From assembly GCF_000718555.1 (NCBI RefSeq), contig NZ_JOAN01000002.1, forward strand, positions 310,001 to 374,000: a stretch of DNA of 64,000 nt, read 5' to 3'. The notes under the pieces were generated by a model that saw only the letters and a list, made by a program, of their open reading frames with translations, did no database searches and was not told the DNA's origin. This DNA is from Micromonospora chokoriensis. GTDB taxonomy: Bacteria > Actinomycetota > Actinomycetes > Mycobacteriales > Micromonosporaceae. A program made the translations under genes and the position numbers. The first letter of the stretch is position 1. Each line of letters starts with the position of its first letter. Of this stretch, positions 1-10,984 are shown in pieces.

Positions 1-116
1 GCGACGTCGACGACTGGCCGACAGCGCTGGCGGTCGCGGCCGACCTGCCCGGCACCCGGTTCGCGGACGCCGTCGAGGCGGTAGGCAGCCAGTTGGCGAA
101 CGGACTCCCCCGGTGA
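1..116 (+). CDS. C-terminal end of a DUF2064-like protein (5' truncated by window)
   Basis: An open frame runs from base 3 to a TGA at 114-116 and gives about 37 residues (…LPGTRFADAVEAVG…). The stop overlaps the GTG start of the next gene at 113, so the two are translationally coupled. The tail and the gene order (this, methyltransferase, molybdopterin oxidoreductase) resemble actinobacterial DUF2064/glycosyltransferase-like operons. That assignment is from memory of the neighbourhood and is weak, because the catalytic part lies outside the window. Confidence 0.4.
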   Translation, partial: DVDDWPTALAVAADLPGTRFADAVEAVGSQLANGLPR

Positions 117-817
117 ATTCGACGATCAGTCTCGACGGTTTCGGGATGGTGCTGGGCGGGCTCGACGGGTGGCCCGCCGCGTGCGGTACGCCGGTCGCCC
201 CGATGTCGCAGGCCCAACCCGAACACTGGCTGGTGCACGCCGACGGACGACGTGACCTGTTGCCGGTACGGCGCTGGCACGGCCCGCCCGAGCCGGCGAT
301 CGAGTCCGTCGTCGACAGGTGCGCCGGGCCAACGATCGATCTCGGCTGCGGCCCGGGCCGGCTGACCGAGGCACTCGCCCAGCGAGGTCTCGTCGCGCTG
401 GGGGTGGACATCTCCGCCGAGGCGGTGCGGCTGACCCAGGGCCGGGGGGTGATCGCCCTGCGTCGTGACGTCTTCGCACCACTTCCCGGCGAGGGGAGGT
501 GGTCACACGCCCTACTCATCGACGGCAACATCGGCATCGGTGGCGACCCGGTCCGGCTGCTGCGCCGCTGCGGCGCCCTGATCGTGGCCGAGGGAACGCT
601 TGTGGTCGAGGTGGAACCGCCGGGAGCCGGGCTGTGGCAGGGACAGGCGTACGTCCTGTCCGGCTCCTCCGGCGAAGGGGAACGACAGGGACCGGCATTT
701 GCCTGGGCGCGGGTCGGGGTGGAGGCGGTGGGGCGTATCGCCGTCGCTGCCGGCCTGCGGGTCGCGGACCGGCTCCGCTTCGGTCCCCGCTGGTTCGCCG
801 AGTTGGTGCGCTCATGA
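113..817 (+). CDS. class I SAM-dependent methyltransferase
   Basis: The 234-residue protein has a glycine-rich SAM-binding motif I, TIDLGCGPGRL, at residues 73-83, followed by GVDIS as the acidic strand-2 motif. The Rossmann core runs from about residue 60 to 190. The substrate is unknown; the N-terminal segment with LVHADGRR looks like a substrate-binding lead-in. The GTG start at 113 overlaps the previous stop, and the stop at 815-817 overlaps the ATG at 814 of the oxidoreductase gene, so it belongs to one polycistronic unit. Function beyond methyl transfer cannot be read from the sequence. Confidence 0.8.
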   Translation: MNSTISLDGFGMVLGGLDGWPAACGTPVAPMSQAQPEHWLVHADGRRDLLPVRRWHGPPEPAIESVVDRCAGPTIDLGCGPGRLTEALAQRGLVALGVDISAEAVRLTQGRGVIALRRDVFAPLPGEGRWSHALLIDGNIGIGGDPVRLLRRCGALIVAEGTLVVEVEPPGAGLWQGQAYVLSGSSGEGERQGPAFAWARVGVEAVGRIAVAAGLRVADRLRFGPRWFAELVRS

Positions 818-1980
818 TCCGCCGGCCACGCCTCCCCGCCCCCGAGGACTTCACCGCGCCGTCGCACTCACCGCTGGTCGCCGCCCGGCTCGGGCTCTGG
901 CTCGGAGTGGCGTTCGGGCTGTGTTTCGCCACCGGGCTGCTCAGCCACTTCATCCAGCACCCGGCGGGCTGGTTCACCTGGCCGACCCGACCGGTCAACC
1001 TCTACCGGGTCACCCAGGGTGTCCATGTGCTCTCCGGCGTCGCGGCGATCCCGTTGCTGCTGGCCAAACTGTGGAGCGTCTACCCCCGGCTGTTCGTCCG
1101 TCCACCCCTGCGCCAGCCGATCCGGTTGTCCGCGCACGCCCTGGAACGGATCTCCGTCCTGGTCCTGGTCTGCGCCGCGTTCTTCGAGCTGGTCACGGGC
1201 TTGTTCAACGCCGCCCAGTCGTACCCGTGGGGCTTCTTCTTCCCGACGGCGCACTACGCGGTCGCCTGGCTGGTGGTGGGTGCGTTGCTGCTGCACGTCG
1301 CGGTGAAGCTCCCGGTCGCCCGCGCGGCGCTGAGCACGTCACTGCGGCGCCGGAGCGGGTTGGAGGCCACCGCCACCGGGCCTGACGATCGAGAATCGGC
1401 TGAGCGACGCGCGTTCCTGCGTACCTCGGCGGGCGTCGCCGGCATCGCCGTGCTGGCCACCGCCGGGGTCACCGTGCCGTGGCTGCGTCGGGTGTCGCCG
1501 CTGGCGTGGCGTTCCGCCTCCGGACCACAGGGCATCCCGATCAACCGGACGGCGGCTGCCGCGCGCATCACCGTTGCACCGGACTGGCGGCTGGAGATCG
1601 TCTGGCCGGGCGGGCGAGACACCCTGTCCCTGGCCGAGCTGGCAGCCCTGCCACAACGCACGGCCGAGCTGCCGATCGCCTGCGTCGAGGGCTGGAGCGC
1701 CTCGGCCCACTGGACCGGCGTACCCGTCGTCGAGCTGCTCCGCTCAGCCGGCGCACCGACCGGCCGACCAGTTCGGATCACCTCACTGGAGGCCGACGGC
1801 CTGTACGCGGCGAGCACACTCCCTGCCGCCCACGCCGGTGACCCGCTGACCCTGCTCGCCCTGCGGATCAATGGCGAGCAGCTCTCGCCCGACCACGGTT
1901 ACCCCTGCCGACTCATCGCGCCGAGCCGGCCGGGCGTCCTGCAGACCAAGTGGGTGGCCCGGCTGGAGGTGTTGCGGTGA
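814..1980 (+). CDS. membrane-anchored molybdopterin-dependent oxidoreductase (sulfite-oxidase fold)
   Basis: The 388-residue protein has two parts. Residues 20-170 hold about four membrane helices of cytochrome-b561-like type with several His residues. After an arginine stretch and another hydrophobic segment (about 199-222), residues 240-388 form a sulfite-oxidase-type Moco domain. Cys290 in PIACVEGWSASAHW fits the Mo-ligating cysteine. The start is the ATG at 814, which overlaps the methyltransferase stop. Redox coupling of the membrane b-type part to the Moco domain is known for this family; the substrate is unknown. The next gene starts inside its stop codon. Confidence 0.8.
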   Translation: MIRRPRLPAPEDFTAPSHSPLVAARLGLWLGVAFGLCFATGLLSHFIQHPAGWFTWPTRPVNLYRVTQGVHVLSGVAAIPLLLAKLWSVYPRLFVRPPLRQPIRLSAHALERISVLVLVCAAFFELVTGLFNAAQSYPWGFFFPTAHYAVAWLVVGALLLHVAVKLPVARAALSTSLRRRSGLEATATGPDDRESAERRAFLRTSAGVAGIAVLATAGVTVPWLRRVSPLAWRSASGPQGIPINRTAAAARITVAPDWRLEIVWPGGRDTLSLAELAALPQRTAELPIACVEGWSASAHWTGVPVVELLRSAGAPTGRPVRITSLEADGLYAASTLPAAHAGDPLTLLALRINGEQLSPDHGYPCRLIAPSRPGVLQTKWVARLEVLR

Positions 1981-2378
1981 GGACCGTACGACTGCTGCTA
2001 CTCGTTCTCGGCGCGGCGGCCACGGCGTACGGCGGTTGGCTGCTCCTCCCCCAGCTCGACGCCGTCCTGCCGTGGCTGATCGGCGGCCCGGTGCTGCACG
2101 ACGTCCTGGTGGCACCGCTGGTCGGACTGGTCGGGCTGGCGCTGGGCCGACTGGTGACCGACCGGTTGCGCCTGGCCTGGATCACCGCAGGCCTGATGGC
2201 CAGCGCCACGTTGCTGCTCATCGCGGTCCCACTGCTGTGGCGACCGCCCTCGGCACCCCCGAACCCGGGCCTACCGGACCGCGACTACCCGCTGGGGCTC
2301 GCCGCCGGGCTGGCGGTCATCTGGGCCGCGATCGTGATCGTTCTGATCGTCACCACCACGGAGAAGAAGGAACCATGA
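1977..2378 (+). CDS. small polytopic membrane protein
   Basis: The protein has 133 residues and about four hydrophobic helices (LLLLVLGAAATAYGGWLLLP, then DVLVAPLVGLVGLALG, GLMASATLLLIAVPLLW and LAVIWAAIVIVLIV). It ends in a basic tail. GTG at 1977 overlaps the TGA of the Moco gene, and its own stop overlaps the ATG of the MTA phosphorylase gene. I do not recognise a family. Position suggests a partner of the membrane oxidoreductase, but that is inference from coupling only. Confidence 0.7.
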   Translation: MRTVRLLLLVLGAAATAYGGWLLLPQLDAVLPWLIGGPVLHDVLVAPLVGLVGLALGRLVTDRLRLAWITAGLMASATLLLIAVPLLWRPPSAPPNPGLPDRDYPLGLAAGLAVIWAAIVIVLIVTTTEKKEP

Positions 2379-3211
2379 CAGCAGGAGAAGCACCCACGAC
2401 CGAACGCCCGCAGATCGGCGTGATCGGCGGATCCGGCTTCTACGAATTCCTCGACGACATCACCGAGGTCACCGTCGACACCCCGTACGGACCACCGAGC
2501 GACTCGCTCTCCGTCGGGAATCTCGCCGGTCGGTCGGTGGCGTTCCTGCCCCGCCACGGACGCCGGCACACCCTCCCCCCGCACCGCATCAACTACCGGG
2601 CGAACCTGTGGGCGCTGCGCGCGCTCGGCGTCCGCCAGGTGCTCGCACCCGGCGCCGTGGGCGGCCTGCAACCACACCTGGGCCCGGGCACCCTCGTCGT
2701 ACCGGACCAACTTGTCGACCGGACCTACGGCCGCGAGCAGACCTACTACGACGGGGAGCCAGGCGCGGACGGGCACCTTCCTCGGGTCGTTCATGTCCCC
2801 TTCGCGGACCCGTACTGCCCGGTGGGGCGAGCCACGGTCCTCGACGCCGCCCGATCCGCGGGTTGGCAGCCGGTCGACGGCGCAACGATGGTCGTCATCG
2901 AAGGGCCCCGATTCTCCACCCGGGCCGAATCACTGTGGTACGGCCGGGAGGGCTGGGCCGTGGTCGGCATGACCGGCCATCCCGAAGCGGTGCTGGCCCG
3001 CGAATTGGCGCTGTGTTACACCGCGTTGTCACTGGTGACCGACTTCGACTCGGGTGTCGAGGTCGGTCAGGGCGTGACCCAGCAGGAGGTGTTCACGGTC
3101 TTCGCCCGAAACATCGATCGCTTGCGTCTCCTGCTCGGCGACGCGGTGAAAGCGTTGCCGCCAGAGCAGGATGGCTGCCCGTGCGGACAGGCCCTGGCCG
3201 GTACGCAGTGA
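2375..3211 (+). CDS. mtnP: S-methyl-5'-thioadenosine phosphorylase (PNP/MTAP family)
   Basis: The 278-residue protein phosphorolyses 5'-methylthioadenosine to adenine and methylthioribose-1-phosphate in methionine salvage. Family signatures are IGVIGGSGFY near residue 15 (phosphate/nucleoside site), RHGRRHTLPPHRINYRANLWAL, EGPRFSTRAES, and GMTGHPEAVLARE followed by TDFD (purine-binding loop). Start ATG 2375 overlaps the preceding stop. Length is typical. The closest alternative is a related purine nucleoside phosphorylase. The C-terminal DGCPCGQAL Cys pair is common in actinobacterial members. Confidence 0.85.
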   Translation: MTAGEAPTTERPQIGVIGGSGFYEFLDDITEVTVDTPYGPPSDSLSVGNLAGRSVAFLPRHGRRHTLPPHRINYRANLWALRALGVRQVLAPGAVGGLQPHLGPGTLVVPDQLVDRTYGREQTYYDGEPGADGHLPRVVHVPFADPYCPVGRATVLDAARSAGWQPVDGATMVVIEGPRFSTRAESLWYGREGWAVVGMTGHPEAVLARELALCYTALSLVTDFDSGVEVGQGVTQQEVFTVFARNIDRLRLLLGDAVKALPPEQDGCPCGQALAGTQ

Positions 3212-3280
3212 CGACCGTCGTAAGAGTTCGGAAAGGATTCGTGACCGGTCCGACGGCTGCCGTGGCCGTACGCTGCGGTG

Positions 3281-3844
3281 ATGGGAAAGCGGATCTTCCG
3301 GTCGCCGGTGGCCTTGGCCGGTCTCGCCTGCGCTGTCGTCGTGGCGATGCTGGCTCTCTACTGGTTCCAGCCGTGGAAGCTGTTCACCGACACCTACGTG
3401 GACGAGTCGATTCCCCGGGTCGAGACGCCAGCAGCCACCCCGACGACCGCGACCCCGTCCCCTGCGGCTTCGGCAGCCACACCAGCGCGGAACGAGATCC
3501 TGACCACCGGCGAGTTCGTCACCCATGAGCACCGGACGACCGGCAGTGCCGAGATTCACCGGCTCGCCGACGGGCGCCACCAGCTCGTCATTCGAGACCT
3601 GAAGACGTCGAACGGCCCGGACCTGCGGGTGTGGCTGACCGACCAACCGGTCATCGACGGCACCGCCGGCTGGCGAGTGTTCGATGATGGCGAATGGGTC
3701 GAGTTGGCAAAGCTCAAGGGCAACAAGGGCAATCAGGTGTACGACCTACCGGCATCGGTTGACCCCCGCGACTTCCGCAGCGTCTCCATCTGGTGCAAGC
3801 GGTTCGCGGTCTCCTTCGGCGCGGCCGATCTCACGAGCAGCTGA
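3281..3844 (+). CDS. membrane-anchored DM13-domain protein
   Basis: The 187-residue protein has one N-terminal membrane helix (residues about 9-27). A Thr/Pro/Ala-rich linker (about 48-70) follows, then a DM13 domain (about 75-185) with LKTSNGPDLRVWLTD, KGNKGNQVYDLP and SIWCKRF. DM13 domains are secreted beta-sandwich modules proposed to bind redox cofactors or act in electron transfer; the bacterial role is not settled. A GTG directly upstream at 3278 would add one residue. It stands alone between the MTA phosphorylase gene and the esterase pair, with gaps of about 70 and 275 bases. Confidence 0.8.
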   Translation: MGKRIFRSPVALAGLACAVVVAMLALYWFQPWKLFTDTYVDESIPRVETPAATPTTATPSPAASAATPARNEILTTGEFVTHEHRTTGSAEIHRLADGRHQLVIRDLKTSNGPDLRVWLTDQPVIDGTAGWRVFDDGEWVELAKLKGNKGNQVYDLPASVDPRDFRSVSIWCKRFAVSFGAADLTSS

Positions 3845-3880
3845 CCCCGCCACCCGGGTCGCAACCCGCCGGACACGGCA

Positions 3881-3909
3881 TTGACATACTTCACTGAAAG
3901 ATCTAGCGT
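3881..3909 (+). promoter_or_regulatory. candidate promoter for the esterase pair
   Basis: TTGACA at 3881-3886 and TAGCGT at 3904-3909 are separated by 17 bases, a good housekeeping-sigma spacing for an actinomycete. It implies a leader of about 200 bases before the ATG at 4120. The leader contains a small hairpin, TCACCC/GGGTGA, at 4023-4038. The rest of 3845-4119 shows no gene. Confidence 0.5.
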
Positions 3910-3928
3910 CGAAGCGAATCGATTCGAC
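3908..3928. promoter_or_regulatory. palindromic operator candidate (LacI-like)
   Basis: CGAATCGATTCG at 3915-3926 is a perfect 12-bp palindrome with the central CG typical of LacI-family operators. It is nested in a second inverted repeat, GTCGAA (3908-3913) and TTCGAC (3923-3928). It lies on the expected transcription start of the promoter at 3881-3909, where a bound repressor would block initiation. No regulator gene is adjacent. Confidence 0.45.
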
Positions 3929-4119
3929 GACTGACTGGTCCCGCATGGGCAGCGAGACCAGTGGCGGGAACCTGTGGCGATGAGCCGACCGGGCGCCGTG
4001 GGCACTCGCGCCTTCTGGGGTTTCACCCGCAGGGGTGATCCGGAAGTGGCGCGTCGCGACGGCGTGAGGCCGCCGCGGACCGCTGTCGATCAGTGTGTGC
4101 CGAGTGGCGGGAGCCCATC

Positions 4120-6857
<2,738 letters not shown>

Positions 6858-6873
6858 GCAAGCCACCACGTCG

Positions 6874-6913
6874 ACGACGCGCCGCTCGGGTCCTGCCCCG
6901 GGCGGCGCGTCGT
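6874..6913. terminator. hairpin terminator between convergent genes
   Basis: A 12-bp perfect inverted repeat, ACGACGCGCCGC (6874-6885) and GCGGCGCGTCGT (6902-6913), has a 16-base loop. It lies between the esterase stop (6857) and the stop of the opposite-strand gene (6935), so it can serve both. There is no U-tract, as is usual in actinomycetes. Confidence 0.7.
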
Positions 6914-6934
6914 GGCTCTCCTCAGGTGCCGGGC

Positions 6935-7606
6935 TCAGTCGAGCACCGACTCGCCGCCCGGGTAGGCGAACGACGCGCGCGGTGAGTAGAAGCCCCAGGT
7001 GATCTCCAGCGGATCGGCCGGACGCAGCGCGTACACCGGGTGGTCGGGTTCGAGGAACTCCAGGGACTCGACCTCGAACGGGTCGACCGGCTCCGCCACG
7101 AACGGGTAGTTGCCGCTGAGCAGCCTGCCGTCGAGCCGGGTGAGGTAGCGCAGCTGACCGGAGTTGACGGCGTCACCGGTGCGCCCGATGCGGGCGGTCG
7201 TCCTGATCACCGGTACGCCGTCCGCCTCGGTCGTCGCGATCAGCCGGTGCCCCCGTACCTCGATGGTGGTCTTTCCCGGGGTCGCCGGCACACCCCGGGC
7301 GGCGGCGTACGCCCGGACGACCGGGCTGGAGTTGACGTAGTGCGTCCACCAGCGGCCGGGCGTGACACCGTCGGGAGCGTCGACCCCGGCGAGGTCCGGC
7401 CCGATGTACGTCAGGGAGTAAGCGCCGAAGCCAGAGGTCTGCCCGGCGTCGTCGACGACGTACTGGTTCATGAAGACCTGGTGGTTCGGTGCCGGCTTGA
7501 GCCCGTCGGGCACCAGGGCGGCCACCGCGTCGGGGTCGGCCGGCAGCCAACCGAAGTAGATCATTCTGCTGTTCACGACGAGCTGCGCGGCAACGAGTTC
7601 GGTCAC
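6935..7606 (-). CDS. acetoacetate decarboxylase family protein
   Basis: The 223-residue soluble protein fits the ADC-like fold: an N-terminal FGWLPADPDAVAALVPDGLKP, GFGAYSLTYIGPDLAG, and a C-terminal beta-rich part ending FYSPRASFAYPGGESVLD. True acetoacetate decarboxylases use a Schiff-base Lys; I cannot place one confidently, so the activity is open. The start is GTG 7606, with GGGAAGGA eight bases upstream; longer in-frame extensions lack such a site. It sits between two polysaccharide hydrolase groups and is transcribed like the GH5 gene upstream, about 120 bases away. Confidence 0.6.
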   Translation of the reverse strand: MTELVAAQLVVNSRMIYFGWLPADPDAVAALVPDGLKPAPNHQVFMNQYVVDDAGQTSGFGAYSLTYIGPDLAGVDAPDGVTPGRWWTHYVNSSPVVRAYAAARGVPATPGKTTIEVRGHRLIATTEADGVPVIRTTARIGRTGDAVNSGQLRYLTRLDGRLLSGNYPFVAEPVDPFEVESLEFLEPDHPVYALRPADPLEITWGFYSPRASFAYPGGESVLD

Positions 7607-7727
7607 GAGGGGTCCTTCCCGCTGGGCATCGATCCGTAGTCGCGACGCTACGGATACGCCCGCCGCCCGGACAACGACGGATTGCCGACAGGCAACCCGT
7701 CGTCGTCCGGGAATCGCCGTTGCACCA

Positions 7728-9245
7728 TCACACGGCGGTACGCGACCACTGCTGGTTGGTGCCGGTGTTGCACGGATACTGCTTGAGGACCACCCCGTCC
7801 GCGGTCGACGCGGCCGGTACGTCCACGCACTTGTTGCTGTGTCGTGCGCGGAGCTGGAAGTAGCTGCCGTTGGCGACCATCTGGAACTGCTGGTTGGTGC
7901 CGGTGCCGCAGGTGTACTGGACGAGTTCGGCACCGTCGGCGGTCGACGCGCTCACCACGTCGAGGCACTTGCCGCTGTTTCGGCTGACGATGCGCCAGTA
8001 GCCGCTGCCGGCGTCCTGGAACTGCCACTGCTGCCAGGCATTGCCGCCGTAGGTGTACTGACCGACGCGCGCGCCGTTGTCGGTGTTCGGTGACTGGACG
8101 TCCATGGCCTTGCCGCTGTGCCGCACGTTGATCCGGTAGAACGTTCCCGTCGACGGCGGAGGCGTCGTCGGGCCACCATCGATGGTGTCGCCCCACCCGT
8201 ACCGGATCCGATCCGCGCCGGAGGCGTTGCGGACGGTCAGGTTGAGGTCGGTGCCGCTGCCGGTGAGAGCGAATATCGAATACCAGTCGTAGCCGATGGT
8301 GCCGGTCTTGCCGCCGAGGGCGGGCCAGTAGGTGCCGCCCATCTGGTTGTCCCGCATGACCTGAGCCATGGCCCGGATGTAGCGCACGAAGTTGTCGGTG
8401 CTGCCCGCGTCGGCGTAGTTGCGACCGTCGTTCATCGGCGCGCCGAACTCGGTCGCGACCGCGCGGGAGGCGCAGTTGCCGAGGCGGGTCTGGATGTGGC
8501 TGCGGAAGGCGTCGTAGGTCATCGCGCCGTAGAAGAAGGCGTAGTAGTGGAAGGAGAGCAGCGTCGAGTTGAAGCGGCTGTCGTTGCAGATGTCGCGTAG
8601 ATCCTGGCTGAAGCCGGTGCCGCCGATCAGCACCCGGCCGGGCACCGCGGAGGTGTGGTAGCTGAGCCAGTTCGCGGCGACGTTGCGCCACTCGACCGAG
8701 CTGTAACCGTGCGGCTCGTTCATCGGCTCGAAGTAGACGTTGGTGTTCGAGCCGTACGTATTCGTCACCGTGGACCACATCGTGTTCCACGCGGCGAGAT
8801 TCGTGATCCTGCCGCCGGAGGCGGCGCCGTCCTCCCAGTAGGCGAGGATCACCTTGAATCCGCGGGCGGTGGCCGCGTCGATGGCACCTCGGTACGCCTC
8901 CCACCAGGCCGTCCCCACCGTGTGGGTGTTGATGGGCAGCCGGATCGTGTTGACCCCCATGGTGGAGGCCATGTCGTCGTAGAGGGCGTTGGCCTTGGCC
9001 CGCACGGTCGCGTTGCTGTCGGTTGAATTCAGGCCCTGCACGACGAGTGGGCTGGTCTTGAAGTTGTCACCCAGCATTGCCCAGTTCATGCCTCGGAACT
9101 GGTTGGTGGCGGCGGTGGCCGGCGACGACGTGACGGCGACGACGCCGACCAAAGCGGTCATCGCGGCCACCAGGGCGATCAGCAGCCGGCGAAGCGGCCG
9201 GGTGCTGCGCGGTACGTATCCATGAGACGACGTGCTCCGTGTCAT
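7728..9245 (-). CDS. secreted GH5-family glycoside hydrolase with CBM13
   Basis: The 505-residue preprotein has a twin-arginine-like or Sec signal (…RRLLIALVAAMTALVGVVAVTSSPATAA, ending near 46). A GH5 (beta/alpha)8 domain follows (about 48-350): acid/base Glu177 in NEPHG, nucleophile Glu266 in ATEFGAP, FHYYAF, and WPALGG near the end. The linker [12 protein letters not shown] leads to a ricin-type CBM13 (about 370-505) with three Q-x-W repeats. Expected activity is endo-acting on beta-mannan or beta-glucan; the subfamily is not decidable by eye. The catalytic pair is intact. It reads in the same direction as the GH43 gene 34 bases upstream, so co-transcription is likely. Confidence 0.85.
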   Translation of the reverse strand: MTRSTSSHGYVPRSTRPLRRLLIALVAAMTALVGVVAVTSSPATAATNQFRGMNWAMLGDNFKTSPLVVQGLNSTDSNATVRAKANALYDDMASTMGVNTIRLPINTHTVGTAWWEAYRGAIDAATARGFKVILAYWEDGAASGGRITNLAAWNTMWSTVTNTYGSNTNVYFEPMNEPHGYSSVEWRNVAANWLSYHTSAVPGRVLIGGTGFSQDLRDICNDSRFNSTLLSFHYYAFFYGAMTYDAFRSHIQTRLGNCASRAVATEFGAPMNDGRNYADAGSTDNFVRYIRAMAQVMRDNQMGGTYWPALGGKTGTIGYDWYSIFALTGSGTDLNLTVRNASGADRIRYGWGDTIDGGPTTPPPSTGTFYRINVRHSGKAMDVQSPNTDNGARVGQYTYGGNAWQQWQFQDAGSGYWRIVSRNSGKCLDVVSASTADGAELVQYTCGTGTNQQFQMVANGSYFQLRARHSNKCVDVPAASTADGVVLKQYPCNTGTNQQWSRTAV

Positions 9246-9279
9246 GACATGTCCAATCGGTGTGGGCCGCGGTCGGAGT

Positions 9280-10719
9280 TCAGCTGGTCAGGCGGAAGGT
9301 GGCGTCGGCGCGGCTCTGCGTGTCGGAGAGCGGATCGAGCCGGAGCACGCAGTTGTAGTGCCGGAGGTAGCGGTCCGGGTGGCTGTAGGACTGAAACGAT
9401 GTCCACGAGGAGTTGGCGAGGCCGGCGACCTGCCGGAAGGTCGCGTCGGCGGCGAAGGTGGCGGTGCCGTCGTTGGCTTCCAGCCGGAAGTCGAACCCGT
9501 AGTGGCGCAGGTAGTAGCCCGGATAGTTGACCGACTGGATGGAGACCGTGCCGGAGCCGACCAGACCGGGCACCAGCCGCCACTGGCCGTCCTGAGCGGG
9601 GCTGACGTTCGGGTCGATGCGGACGTCGTAGTCGTAGTGCCGCACGTACCGGTCCTGGAAGTTGTACGACTGGATCCGGTTGACCGCGGTGTTGGGCCAG
9701 CGAGCGAGCACGCGGTTCTGCTCGGCGGCGGTCAGGTTGAGGATCGTTCCGTGCCGTTTCTTGCTGCCACCCATGGCGTACGAGCCGGATGCCGGCAGCC
9801 GGTAGGCACCCGGGCTCGACGGGTCGGTGGTCAGGACGGGCAGGTAGCCGCGTCCGCTGGCGTACTGGTCAAGGTAGAGGACCCACTCGTTGCGCGTGTT
9901 GAACTTCAGCCACATCGGGCCTTCGACCTGTGCGCCGGTCAGCCCGATGCCGGACAGATTCCCGAGGCTCGTCCAGGTGCCGAGGATGGAGTTGCTACCT
10001 TCGATGGCGATCTGGCCGTCCCGGGAGGCTCGGACGTAGCGGTAGCCGCCGACGCCGGCCGGCACCTCGACGATCTGGGTGTCGATGATCTCCTGGTTAC
10101 CGGGTCGGTTGATGAAGATCTGCGGTGTGGTGATGCTGCGAAAGTCCGTCGTGCGCGCGTAGTAGATGCGGTGCTTGGTGACCCCGTTGGCCGGGACGTT
10201 CGTCGCCCAGTAGAGGACGTAGTCGCTGGTGGCCGGGTTCCAGATCGCCTCCGGAGCCCAGGCATTGCGTCCGTCCGGGATCGGGCCGGCGACGTTCAGC
10301 AGCCACGGCGCCGACCAGTTGACCAGGTCGGTGGACTCCCACACGACGAGATTGCGGCTGCCATTGTTGATCGCGGTCGACCAGTCCTGGCCGCAGCCGA
10401 TGCACAGATCCGTGGCGATGATCCAGTACCGGTCGCCGCCGGGCGAGCGGACCAGGGCGGGGTCGCGTACGCCGCGGGTGCCGACGGTGGAACGCAGCAC
10501 GAGCCCGCCGTTGTTGAGGTCGGTCCAGCGCAGGCCGTCGGTGCTGTGCGCGAGGTAGAGCTGCTGGGCGGTCGACGACTCACCGGTGAAGTGCGCCATC
10601 AGGTAGCCGACTGTCGGGTCGAGTGCGGCGGCCTCCTTCGGCGTCGCCGCCGACCAGGTGGTGAACAGCAGGCACGCGGTGACCGCAACCGCGCAGAGCC
10701 GGGCGAGGACTCTCGACAT
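9280..10719 (-). CDS. secreted GH43-family hydrolase with C-terminal CBM42 (AbfB) domain
   Basis: The 479-residue preprotein has a signal peptide (MSRVLARLCAVAVTACLLF…) and a five-bladed beta-propeller GH43-type catalytic domain (about 33-310; VRDPALVRSPGGDRYW, WAPEAIW, QVEGPMWLKF). The AbfB/CBM42 beta-trefoil (about 330-479) has three repeats with RHYDYDVRID, RHYGFDFRLE and RHYNCVLRLD. CBM42 binds arabinofuranose side chains, so an arabinoxylan- or arabinan-directed role is likely. The start is ATG 10719, behind a strong GGAGGAGAAGG. Two LacI-like operator candidates lie upstream at 10771-10784 and 10837-10850. Confidence 0.85.
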   Translation of the reverse strand: MSRVLARLCAVAVTACLLFTTWSAATPKEAAALDPTVGYLMAHFTGESSTAQQLYLAHSTDGLRWTDLNNGGLVLRSTVGTRGVRDPALVRSPGGDRYWIIATDLCIGCGQDWSTAINNGSRNLVVWESTDLVNWSAPWLLNVAGPIPDGRNAWAPEAIWNPATSDYVLYWATNVPANGVTKHRIYYARTTDFRSITTPQIFINRPGNQEIIDTQIVEVPAGVGGYRYVRASRDGQIAIEGSNSILGTWTSLGNLSGIGLTGAQVEGPMWLKFNTRNEWVLYLDQYASGRGYLPVLTTDPSSPGAYRLPASGSYAMGGSKKRHGTILNLTAAEQNRVLARWPNTAVNRIQSYNFQDRYVRHYDYDVRIDPNVSPAQDGQWRLVPGLVGSGTVSIQSVNYPGYYLRHYGFDFRLEANDGTATFAADATFRQVAGLANSSWTSFQSYSHPDRYLRHYNCVLRLDPLSDTQSRADATFRLTS

Positions 10720-10770
10720 GGGTCCTTCTCCTCCGCGGGTGTCGCTGCCGGGTGGCCCGGTGATCACGCG

Positions 10771-10784
10771 TGTGAGCGTTAACA
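10771..10784. promoter_or_regulatory. LacI-type operator candidate 1 for the GH43 gene
   Basis: TGTGAGCGTTAACA is an imperfect dyad around a central CG: TGTGAG against TTAACA, four of six positions symmetric. It lies 52 bases upstream of the GH43 start on the opposite strand. It resembles TGTTAGCGCTAACA-type sites of sugar-responsive LacI regulators in streptomycetes; that comparison is from memory. Confidence 0.45.
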
Positions 10785-10836
10785 AATCCGGGCCGTACCT
10801 ATGTGTTCTGTTCGTTAAATTCGTGTTGCGGACAAG

Positions 10837-10850
10837 TGTTAGCGATCGCA
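10837..10850. promoter_or_regulatory. LacI-type operator candidate 2 for the GH43 gene
   Basis: TGTTAGCGATCGCA has a left half identical to the TGTTAGCG half-site and a weaker right half. It lies 66 bases from candidate 1, centre to centre. The AT-richer segment between the two (around 10781-10830) is the likely promoter of the GH43-GH5 unit. The rest of 10720-10984 shows no gene. Confidence 0.35.
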
Positions 10851-10984
10851 TCTGGAGTGTCAAGGCATCGAAGGTGCTCGTTTGAATTCATCCGCGCCGG
10901 TCATCGGATCGTCGTCCTGCGGAACATCCAGCAGCAGCACTGGACGTCCCGGGGTGCCCCCACTTGCTGCGGTGTGCCACATTG

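Noticed and set aside
9232..10782. 516-residue plus-strand open frame opposite the GH43 gene
   Set aside because: Antisense shadow; the minus strand encodes signal peptide, GH43 and CBM42 with a strong ribosome site.
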